Positions 59,801 to 64,000 of a stretch of DNA of 64,000 nt are shown here, piece by piece; position 1 is the first letter of the stretch; the number at the start of each line of letters is the position of its first letter. Origin of the DNA: Cladopsammia gracilis (Eukaryota > Cnidaria > Anthozoa > Scleractinia > Dendrophylliidae). The notes under the pieces were generated by a model, which saw only the letters and a program-made list of their open reading frames with translations, was not told where the DNA came from and ran no database searches. Location of the stretch: positions 621,238 to 685,237 of the forward strand of contig JAJGOT010000462.1 of assembly GCA_022457155.1 (NCBI GenBank), in the 5' to 3' direction. A program made the position numbers and the translations under genes.

Positions 59801-62558
59801 ATTTGCATACTTCGGGAATGTTTTGTCCCTTAAATTTTGAGTTGGTATGGACACAAATTCTTATGGTAAGCTGGTCGACTATTTTGTATCTTGAAAATTT
59901 GTTTTCGAATTATTGAGGCCTGGAAAAACATTTTAATCTTTCGGCCAGACTATCTCACCTTAGTTGCGCTTTGTCCATGGTCCCTGTAGTAATAGAAGTT
60001 GACACCGTCGGGACTGTACTGCAGTTTGTATTTAGTTACCCATTGGCCGTAGCTATTTCTGCCTTGCGTTGCTACACCAGTTACTTTGGTGTGTTGATTA
60101 CCCAGATCAACCTGGAGCCATTGGTTGACATCATTTGAGCGAGCTGACCATGCCCCCTTTTTGTTTCCACTTTGTTTAAAGTAAAGTCTTCCCTGGACTG
60201 CGGCATGATTCGCATCCCACTCCGAAGAGGCTGTTATACGTGCATCCGGGATAGCGCCGGTTTCCATGCCGAGAGCATCTTGACATTCTGGAAATTGCCG
60301 AAAACACAGCATTAGAAAGTTCTCGGCAAAGTCTCACAGCGCTTTTTGCCTAGATACAGCACTACAGTTTGGTTAAACTTAATCATTCTTTATAAATATT
60401 AGTTGCTTGTATACCAAGATGTTTGATAAGCATAACTTTCGGTCGTAGTTTCATTCCATTTGAAAGGTGAATTTGTTTTCCTAATGTTGTTTTCAATGTT
60501 TAGCGGAGAAATCTGTAATTTTATATTGCTTGCGGAGATGACTGATCTGCTTGGTAGATGAAATAGAATAATACAGTATTGTATCAATATTTCAAACTAA
60601 TGCAAGTGCAATCAGAAGTAAAGTTTTGAACCAAACTAAGCTGAAACAGCAAGGATAATTTCGTAGCGAAAAGAAATCAGTACCTTCACATCCATACACT
60701 TCCACCCTCATTGATATGTGAGAGTGCCAAGCTGTTGGTAGAAAACGGATGTAACGTGCCTTGATTGCATTGCCTAGTTTGTGATAAATCACAGTGTCCA
60801 TGTCTGTATTTCCAGTAAACTCCTGAATCAAGAAGATAGAGCAACTTTAGTGGAGGAATCGAGAATTGGCAAAATTTCATTTATCACAATTCTAAGGTGA
60901 CGCCGACGATGGCAAGTAAATGAAACGACTGTCACATTTGCATACTTCGGGAATGTTTTGTCCCTTAAATTTTGAGTTGGTATGGACACAAATTCTTATG
61001 GTAAGCTGGTCGACTATTTTGTATCTTGAAAATTTGTTTTCGAATTATTGAGGCCTGGAAAAACATTTAAATCTTTCGGCCAGACTATCTCACCTTAGTC
61101 GCGCTTTGTCCATGGTCCCTGTAGTAATAGAAGTTGACACCGTCGGGGACTGTACTGCAGTTTGTATTTAGTTACCCATTGGCCGTAGCTATTTCTGCCT
61201 TGCGTTGCTACACCAGTTACTTTGGTGTGTTGATTACCCAGATCAACCTGGAGCCATTGGTTGACATCATTTGAGCGAGCTGACCATGCCCCCTTTTTGT
61301 TTCCACTTTGTTTAAAGTAAAGTCTTCCCTGGACTGCGGCATGATTCGCATCCCACTCCGAAGAGGCTGTTATACGTGCATCCGGGATAGCGCCGGTTTC
61401 CATGCCGAGAGCATCTTGACATTCTGGAAATTGCCGAAAACACAGCATTAGAAAGTTCTCGGCAAAGTCTCACATCGCTTTTTGCCTAGATACAGCACTA
61501 CAGTTTGGTTAAACTTAATCATTCTTTATAAATATTAGTTGCTTGTATACCAAGATGTTTGATAAGCATAACTTTCGGTCGTAGTTTCATTCCATTTGAA
61601 AGGTGAATTTGTTTTCCTAATGTTGTTTTCAATGTTTAGCGGAGAAATCTGTAATTTTATATTGCTTGCGGAGATGACTGATCTGCTTGGTAGATGAAAT
61701 AGAATAATACAGTATTGTATCAATATTTCAAACTAATGCAAGTGCAATCAGAAGTAAAGTTTTGAACCAAACTAAGCTGAAACAGCAAGGATAATTTCGT
61801 AGCGAAAAGACATCAGTACCTTCACATCCATACACTTCCACCCTCATTGATATGTGAGAGTGCCAAGCTGTTGGTAGAAAACGGATGTAACGTGCCTTGA
61901 TTGCATTGCCTAGTTTGTGATAAATCACAGTGTCCATGTCTGTATTTCCAGTAAACTCCTGAATCAAGAAGATAGAGCAACTTTAGTGGAGGAATCGAGA
62001 ATTGGCAAAATTTCATTTATCACAATTCTAAGGTGACGCCGACGATGGCAAGTAAATGAAACGACTGTCACATTTGCATACTTCGGGAATGTTTTGTCCC
62101 TTAAATTTTGAGTTGGTATGGACACAAATTCTTATGGTAAGCTGGTCAACTATTTTGTATCTTGAAAATTTGTTTTCGAATTATTGAGGCCTGGAAAAAC
62201 ATTTTAATCTTTCGGCCAGACTATCTCACCTTAGTCGCGCTTTGTCCATGGTCCCTGTAGTAATAGAAGTTGACACCGTCGGGACTGTACTGCAGTTTGT
62301 ATTTAGTTACCCATTGGCCGTAGCTATTTCTGCCTTGCGTTGCTACACCAGTTACTTTGGTGTGTTGATTACCCAGATCAACCTGGAGCCATTGGTTGAC
62401 ATCATTTGAGCGAGCTGACCATGCCCCCTTTTTGTTTCCACTTTGTTTAAAGTAAAGTCTTCCCTGGACTGCGGCATGATTCGCATCCCACTCCGAAGAG
62501 GCTGTTATACGTGCATCCGGGATAGCGCCGGTTTCCATGCCGAGAGCATCTTGACATT
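29519..62558 (-). CDS. giant split gene: 19 discoidin + 5 TSP1 + 2 four-cysteine modules
   Basis: Transcribed from high to low coordinates. Exons were placed from protein homology between copies and from GT-AG borders. F5/8 type C domains in animal proteins typically bind carbohydrate or phospholipid head groups, and TSP1 modules are extracellular adhesion modules, so a secreted or matrix protein is inferred. Every module starts and ends in phase 1 and each discoidin domain has an internal phase-0 intron. All junctions from 62558 to 29519 stay in frame except for one 1-bp insertion in domain 2. Readable coding length is about 10.4 kb. No start codon, signal peptide or promoter was identified, so the 5' end is missing, unrecognised or outside the window. 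Cnidarian skeletal-matrix and adhesion proteins combining TSP1 and F5/8C are a plausible comparison, not an identification. Confidence 0.8.
30109..30376. mobile_element. foldback element
   Basis: Arms of about 105 bp pair almost perfectly (ATGCACGCCAGGCAAACGAG at the left, its inverse at the right) around a spacer of about 60 bp. In the last intron of the large gene. Confidence 0.8.
30602..31201. mobile_element. foldback element with a nested MITE
   Basis: Outer ends AATAGACCAATATCACGCTA and inverse. Nearly the whole element is palindromic around 30990. The left arm is lengthened by the nested element at 30676-30857. Confidence 0.8.
30676..30857. mobile_element. nested TA-flanked palindromic MITE
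   Basis: Ends GGCCATTTGCACGATGGCGT and inverse, with TA at 30674-30675 and 30858-30859. The right arm of the host foldback shows the empty site. Confidence 0.82.
31414..31713 (-). CDS. four-cysteine C-terminal module 1
   Basis: 300-bp exon, phase 1-1, acceptor AACAG, donor GTAAAT. Encodes about 100 residues with four cysteines in the pattern GCY...DACKK...KKCW...GQCK, ending FVYKRN. It resembles small cysteine-rich, WSC-like lectin modules with a GC(F/Y)...CW pattern, but I do not recognise the family with certainty. Same architecture as the terminal exon at 29519-29823. Confidence 0.8.
31998..32425. repeat. minisatellite of TTTGATACTACCACTAGTAT units, interrupted
   Basis: Units of about 22 bp occur at 31998-32080 and continue, more degenerate, at 32337-32425. 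The interruption is a MITE. Confidence 0.8.
32083..32336. mobile_element. MITE inserted in the minisatellite
   Basis: Ends GCAGTGCTGGAAATAA and inverse GCAGTGCTGAAAATAA, with internal TCGGACA / TGTCCGA words. About 254 bp. Confidence 0.72.
32750..32926 (-). CDS. TSP1 domain 5 exon
   Basis: 177 bp, phase 1-1, acceptor TCTCAG, donor GTAAGA. Six cysteines with signature [15 protein letters not shown]. Ends ECNKYECK and joins in frame to the first four-cysteine module. Confidence 0.9.
33364..33455. repeat. GA-rich minisatellite, small block
   Basis: A few copies of the unit TACGAGGAGGGGCATTA-type also seen at 34110-34525. It runs into a short open frame with no recognised family. Confidence 0.7.
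33906..34109 (-). pseudogene. LINE reverse-transcriptase fragment
   Basis: 67 codons with [25 protein letters not shown] and [13 protein letters not shown], a conserved block near the end of the RT domain in many non-LTR retrotransposons. It abuts the minisatellite at 34110. Confidence 0.75.
34110..34525. repeat. 33-bp GA-rich minisatellite, large block
   Basis: About a dozen 33-bp units such as GGACATTACAGTGGGAGGGG plus ACACTACGAGGAG, with shorter variants. The length is a multiple of three and stop-free, so several frames on both strands stay open; none is credible as a gene. Confidence 0.9.
34880..36050 (-). repeat. dispersed repeat, uninterrupted inverted copy
   Basis: Reverse complement of the repeat at 19741-23290 without either insertion, giving the empty sites for both. 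Lies in the large intron between TSP1 exons 4 and 5. Three 17-bp copies of AACTTAACTAAGGTGAA-type sequence sit near its end at 34928-34969. Confidence 0.75.
36299..36475 (-). CDS. TSP1 domain 4 exon
   Basis: 177 bp, phase 1-1, acceptor TGTAG, donor GTTAGT (weaker than the others). Reads [15 protein letters not shown] and ends ECNTHPCS. It is followed by a 3.4-kb intron filled with repeats. Confidence 0.88.
36730..36906 (-). CDS. TSP1 domain 3 exon
   Basis: 177 bp, phase 1-1, donor GTAAAT. Six cysteines; signature [15 protein letters not shown]. Spaced about 410 bp from domains 2 and 4, as expected for tandem exon duplication. Confidence 0.9.
37142..37318 (-). CDS. TSP1 domain 2 exon
   Basis: 177 bp, phase 1-1, donor GTAAGT. 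Six cysteines; starts [20 protein letters not shown]. The second tryptophan position is Tyr. Very similar to TSP1 domains 3 and 4, so these three are recent duplicates. Confidence 0.9.
37319..38109. other. intron between TSP1 exons 1 and 2
   Basis: No repeat or coding domain recognised. Confidence 0.4.
38110..38286 (-). CDS. TSP1 domain 1 exon
   Basis: 177-bp exon, phase 1 to phase 1, between a TTTAG acceptor and a GTAAGC donor. It encodes a TSP1 module with six cysteines and the signature [15 protein letters not shown]. It is the only one of the five TSP1 modules here with the W-x-x-W pair that is a C-mannosylation motif in this family. It starts VNGGY, directly after the last discoidin domain. 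Confidence 0.9.
38338..38420. repeat. short inverted repeat with CCAGTGGATAA words
   Basis: CCGGATAAATCACCATCCAG and a related inverse (TTCACTGGATAGAGATTTAT) lie in the intron between the last discoidin and first TSP1 exons. Possible MITE. Confidence 0.5.
38812..39506 (-). CDS. discoidin domain 19 (C-terminal, most divergent)
   Basis: Exons 39178-39506 and 38812-38950. The first exon ends ENGQSGSK before a GTAAGA donor. The second exon differs at several residues ([18 protein letters not shown]) and the introns around it do not match the array introns. This is what the edge of an array looks like when outer copies escape homogenisation. It joins in phase 1 to the first TSP1 exon. Confidence 0.88.
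39903..40641 (-). CDS. discoidin domain 18
   Basis: Exons 40313-40641 and 39903-40041. One amino-acid difference from the array consensus: His for Pro in LQYSHDG. Confidence 0.85.
41046..41784 (-). CDS. discoidin domain 17
   Basis: Exons 41456-41784 and 41046-41184. The intron to the next domain has a small private insertion near 40803, which accounts for the 1,143-bp spacing. Confidence 0.85.
42181..42919 (-). CDS. discoidin domain 16
   Basis: Exons 42591-42919 and 42181-42319. Protein identical to domain 13. Confidence 0.85.
43316..44054 (-). CDS. discoidin domain 15
   Basis: Exons 43726-44054 and 43316-43454. Protein identical to domain 13; the following intron has a few private substitutions near 43040 and 43159. 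Confidence 0.85.
44451..45189 (-). CDS. discoidin domain 14
   Basis: Exons 44861-45189 and 44451-44589. Both open, standard splice sites, protein identical to domain 13. Confidence 0.85.
45586..46324 (-). CDS. discoidin domain 13
   Basis: Exons 45996-46324 and 45586-45724. Its downstream intron shares an ACAGG variant near 45956 with the neighbouring unit (near 44821), showing that local neighbours are each other's closest copies. Confidence 0.85.
46721..47459 (-). CDS. discoidin domain 12
   Basis: Exons 47131-47459 and 46721-46859. Protein identical to domains 13-17. Confidence 0.85.
47856..48594 (-). CDS. discoidin domain 11
   Basis: Exons 48266-48594 and 47856-47994. Arg in YYYRDHG, Ala in EFAGN. 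From here to domain 17 the units are spaced exactly 1,135 bp apart. Confidence 0.85.
48991..50551 (-). CDS. discoidin domain 10, intron with full transposon
   Basis: Exons 50223-50551 and 48991-49129. Lys in YYYKDHG, Thr in EFTGN. Element at 49308-50120 is flanked by a clean 9-bp duplication in the internal intron. Confidence 0.85.
49308..50120 (-). mobile_element. 813-bp Mutator-like element carrying a RecQ-like fragment, copy 1
   Basis: Inserted in the internal intron of discoidin domain 10. It is flanked by a perfect 9-bp duplication ATTCTTATG (49299-49307 and 50121-50129); uninterrupted introns have one copy of this word. Ends are TAGGCTCGA inverted repeats extending imperfectly for about 75 bp and sharing CGGCTGGACGCGTG. 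A 9-bp duplication with long inverted termini fits Mutator-like elements. The cargo is a host-like helicase fragment, as in Pack-MULEs. About 40 bp of the left terminus also occurs inverted inside the cargo at 49661-49706. Confidence 0.75.
49480..49958 (-). pseudogene. RecQ-like helicase 5' fragment (copy 1)
   Basis: Read on the minus strand from an ATG at 49956-49958. A Walker A motif PSGSGKS lies near 49804-49824, then a [10 protein letters not shown] stretch, then, after an inserted 48-bp piece of element terminus and a frame change, a MDEAHCISH box near 49505-49522. These are motifs I and II of a RecQ-type DNA helicase. The reading frame is broken near the first motif and again at the inserted terminus, and the C-terminal helicase half is absent, so it cannot make a working helicase. 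Confidence 0.75.
50948..51686 (-). CDS. discoidin domain 9
   Basis: Exons 51358-51686 and 50948-51086. Lys in YYYKDHG, Ala in EFAGN. Transposon-free intron of normal 271-bp length. Confidence 0.85.
52083..53643 (-). CDS. discoidin domain 8, intron with full transposon
   Basis: Exons 53315-53643 and 52083-52221. Lys in YYYKDHG, Thr in EFTGN. Element at 52400-53212 lies in the internal intron, 3,092 bp from its neighbours on either side. Confidence 0.85.
52400..53212 (-). mobile_element. Mutator-like element with RecQ-like cargo, copy 2
   Basis: Exactly 3,092 bp from copy 1 and in the same position in the intron of discoidin domain 8, with the same flanking 9-bp word. Almost base-identical to copy 1. 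It arose by duplication of the host array rather than by a new insertion. Confidence 0.8.
52572..53050 (-). pseudogene. RecQ-like helicase 5' fragment (copy 2)
   Basis: Same fragment and same breaks as the copy at 49480-49958, carried in the second element copy. Confidence 0.72.
54040..54778 (-). CDS. discoidin domain 7
   Basis: Exons 54450-54778 and 54040-54178. Arg in YYYRDHG, Ala in EFAGN. This is the transposon-free half of a two-domain higher-order unit. Confidence 0.85.
55175..56735 (-). CDS. discoidin domain 6, intron with full transposon
   Basis: Exons 56407-56735 and 55175-55313. Lys in YYYKDHG, Thr in EFTGN. The internal intron is expanded by 822 bp by the element at 55492-56304. 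Confidence 0.85.
55492..56304 (-). mobile_element. Mutator-like element with RecQ-like cargo, copy 3
   Basis: Another 3,092 bp along, in the intron of discoidin domain 6. Same ends and same flanking duplication as copies 1 and 2. Confidence 0.8.
55664..56142 (-). pseudogene. RecQ-like helicase 5' fragment (copy 3)
   Basis: Same fragment and same breaks, carried in the third element copy. Confidence 0.72.
57132..58017 (-). CDS. discoidin domain 5, intron with truncated transposon
   Basis: Exons 57689-58017 and 57132-57270. Lys in YYYKDHG, Thr in EFTGN. The internal intron is 418 bp rather than 271 bp because it holds a 236-bp remnant of the helicase-carrying element; host intron bases next to the junction are missing. 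Confidence 0.85.
57351..57586 (-). mobile_element. truncated copy of the helicase-carrying element
   Basis: Only the last 236 bp of the element remain, with the right terminus TCGAGCCTA intact. The left junction joins host intron ...GGTGACG to element sequence TTGAGATTA. Both sides share the bases ACG, so a microhomology deletion probably removed the rest of the element and adjacent host intron. Confidence 0.8.
58414..59152 (-). CDS. discoidin domain 4
   Basis: Exons 58824-59152 and 58414-58552. Arg in YYYRDHG, Thr in EFTGN. The internal intron has no transposon. Confidence 0.85.
59549..60287 (-). CDS. discoidin domain 3
   Basis: Exons 59959-60287 and 59549-59687. Both exons are open with intact splice sites. 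Carries Arg in YYYRDHG and Ala in EFAGN, and a silent change near the 3' end of exon 1. Confidence 0.85.
60684..61423 (-). CDS. discoidin domain 2, frameshifted in exon 1
   Basis: Exons 61094-61423 (330 bp rather than 329) and 60684-60822. One extra G in a G run near 61147 shifts the frame just before the end of exon 1, so the conserved PDGVNFYYY tail is lost and the splice phase no longer fits. The second exon is intact (EFTGN variant). It is either a real disabling mutation, tolerated by skipping the whole 469-bp pair, or a sequencing or consensus error in a near-identical array. Confidence 0.8.
61820..62558 (-). CDS. discoidin domain 1 (N-terminal-most intact copy)
   Basis: Exons 62230-62558 and 61820-61958. 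The first exon follows a TTTCCAG acceptor, enters in phase 1 and starts with the conserved [11 protein letters not shown]. The second exon ends YGCE before a GTACTG donor. The two cysteines are placed to form the disulfide typical of F5/8C domains. Variants in this copy: Arg in FYYYRDHG and Thr in EFTGN. Confidence 0.85.
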
Positions 62559-62676
62559 CTGGAAATTGCCGAAAACACAGCATTAGAAAGTTCTCGGCAA
62601 AGTCTCACCTAGTTTTTCGCCTAGATACAGCACTACAGTTTGGTTAAACTTAATCATGCTTTATAAATATAAATAT

Positions 62677-62913
62677 AGCCATTTCTGCCTTGCGTTGCTA
62701 CACCAGTTACTTTGGTGTGTTGATTACCCAGATCAACCTGGAGCCATTGGTTGGCATCATTTGAGCGAGCTGACCATGCTCCTTGTTTGCCTCCACCTTA
62801 TTTGAAGTTTAGTCTTCCCTGGATGGCAGCGTGATTTTTATCCCACTCTGTGGAAGCACTTACATGTGCATTGGTAATATCACCGCTTTGCATACCTAGA
62901 GCATCTTGGCACT
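62677..62913 (-). pseudogene. degenerate discoidin exon at the upstream array edge
   Basis: Homologous to the first discoidin exon with an AG acceptor at 62914-62915 and the start [11 protein letters not shown]. Codon CAA of the array copies is TAA here (62798-62800), a stop. The 3' part is missing: the exon breaks off near 62677 and fuses directly to array intron sequence. The part nearest the break is identical to the array, while the rest is clearly diverged, so an exchange or conversion event probably made this junction. Confidence 0.8.
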
Positions 62914-63929
62914 CTGCAGAAATAGCATATTGACTAGTTTTACACTTTTCTGTAAGAAACGTAAAATTGCTTTCAGAGATTTCTTGTTAGTTTTTTTAGG
63001 GTTGTACTTAATGTTGCGTCCTATGCTGTTCTAAATTGATACTTGTATTTGTATATTTTTATAATAAAGCCAAGTTTATTTTACATTTTTTTTGCAAGAC
63101 ATTTTAGGTTGACCTCTCTTGAATCTCCACTATGTACTGAAGGTTACCTGCGCCTTTTGCCACTTTAAGGCAGACCAAAAGGAAAGGTATCATTGGGTAG
63201 GAAATCATTTTCAGCTGCAGAGAAAAAGAAAACTACATGTAAGAAAGGAGTTATTTCTTTAATATTCAGATAAGATAAATCATCTGGCCACGTGATCGTT
63301 ATTTTGATCCTCCGTTCCAGTGAACAACATTCATGTATTTTATGTTTCAAATGTTACGTTAATCCTACAGTGCACGTGGTTTGACGTTGGTGACAGATGT
63401 GTTTTAAAATAATCGAATTTGAAGTACCCAGCAGTTAAAATCCTAAAAAAAATTAAAATGGTTCTCCCGTGAGGCCATTAATCCCTGATTCCTTTTTTGT
63501 CTTTAATTAAGTTTTTAGGTATAGAACTATTGAAGTAGGCTGTTACATTGAGTAACCCAATATTTGCCACGAGCAGCCTCTCAAATGTGGAAGAAAGGTC
63601 ATAGTGGTCCCTCGAATCCCGTGTCTCTGCCAGCCACTCCATTTTGCTGTTCTTAATGTGCCAGAGGATTTCTGTTCTGATTCCTAGACCCACATAATAG
63701 ACAATAAAGATGGCAGTGGGTCTTGAGGTTTTCGCGAATTTAGGTGGCCATTATAGTTCAGCCACTGTGCATATATTTAACAAATAAAGCGCGAAAGCAA
63801 GTGCAGTATAGCCGAGCAGGTCTTAGGCGAAGACCGCTAAAATCATGCAATATTGCGCAAGCATGTTTTATAATTCAACACATTGCTTTGTATCACAGTC
63901 TGGAGAAAAATTCATTGAGATATATAAAC
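62914..63929. other. upstream flank of the discoidin array, nothing recognised
   Basis: No discoidin second exon, signal peptide or obvious promoter was found on the minus strand. Short minus-strand frames at 63165-63350 and 63478-63693 have no recognisable domain. Confidence 0.4.
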
Positions 63930-63999
63930 CTTTTTTAAAGTTAATATTGTATTATAATATTATATAATATTATAATATTATAATATTTTAATATACCTC
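63930..63999. repeat. AT-rich palindromic TAATATTATAATA repeat
   Basis: Low-complexity run at the end of the window, able to fold on itself. Confidence 0.85.
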
Positions 64000-64000
64000 A

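Larger units (their letters stand above)
38812..62913 (-). repeat. tandem array of 1,135-bp discoidin units
   Basis: Nineteen two-exon units plus one degenerate exon. Exon starts recur at steps of 1,135 bp, except for about 1,143 bp between the two units at 40.3 and 41.4 kb, 1,957 bp where an 813-bp transposon plus its 9-bp duplication is present (three times), 1,282 bp where that transposon is truncated, and 1,136 bp at a 1-bp insertion. Introns are almost as identical as exons: long stretches match base for base across copies. This indicates very recent duplication or ongoing homogenisation, not selection on protein alone. The most divergent unit is the C-terminal one at 38812-39506. Confidence 0.95.

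Noticed and set aside
39618..61723. Recurrent 62-codon (start [13 protein letters not shown]) and 64-codon (start [12 protein letters not shown]) frames in every unit
   Set aside because: They lie in introns or out of frame over the second exon and repeat only because the array repeats.
39145..62583. The regular 1,135-bp array considered as a CRISPR, satellite or rDNA-like array
   Set aside because: Units are far too long for CRISPR, contain conserved split discoidin exons with splice sites, and have no RNA gene.

Overview
The window looks like animal nuclear DNA, most likely from an anthozoan cnidarian (coral or anemone relative). This is inferred from content: split genes with GT-AG introns, secreted F5/8 type C (discoidin) and thrombospondin type-1 (TSP1) modules, and a dense animal-type transposon load (Penelope-like, Ty3/Gypsy-like, LINE, THAP/DDE plus YqaJ, many MITEs). 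No bacterial operon, CRISPR, rRNA or tRNA signal was recognised. The species cannot be named from the sequence.

Right half, minus strand (62.6 to 29.5 kb): one very large split gene. From its N-terminal side it encodes 19 almost identical discoidin domains, then five TSP1 domains, then two copies of a four-cysteine module ending in a stop at 29519. Each discoidin domain is a 329-bp exon plus a 139-bp exon with a phase-0 intron between them. All introns between modules are phase 1, so whole modules can be added or lost without breaking the frame. The readable coding part is about 10.4 kb (about 3,460 codons) and lacks a recognised start or signal peptide. The discoidin units repeat every 1,135 bp, introns included. 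Part of the array has a 3,092-bp higher-order unit, because an 813-bp transposon carrying a RecQ-like helicase fragment sits in one intron and was copied with its host. A degenerate exon with a stop codon marks the upstream edge of the array, and the second domain has a 1-bp frameshift.

Left part, plus strand (1 to 17.65 kb): a convergent, decayed paralogue with the same two-exon discoidin architecture, in a tandem duplication of about 7.4 kb. Each unit also has a deletion-bearing pseudo-exon. Its introns hold a Penelope-like fragment, a degenerate Ty3/Gypsy element, two unrelated TTAA-flanked elements at the same intron site in the two copies, and a 5.7-kb ISL2EU-like DNA transposon (11598-17322) with an AT target duplication, a THAP-DDE transposase and a SWIM-YqaJ gene, both frameshifted.

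Middle (17.7 to 29.5 kb): repeat-rich DNA between the convergent genes, with nested MITEs, a dispersed repeat of about 2 kb (second copy inverted at 34.9-36.05 kb), LINE remains, a Harbinger-type MITE and a 5'-truncated Penelope-like element that begins with an inverted copy of its own 3' end. The large introns at 29.8-36.3 kb contain foldback elements and two minisatellites.

The large gene is probably an extracellular matrix or adhesion protein, inferred from its modules alone. It appears to be expanding by unequal exchange.
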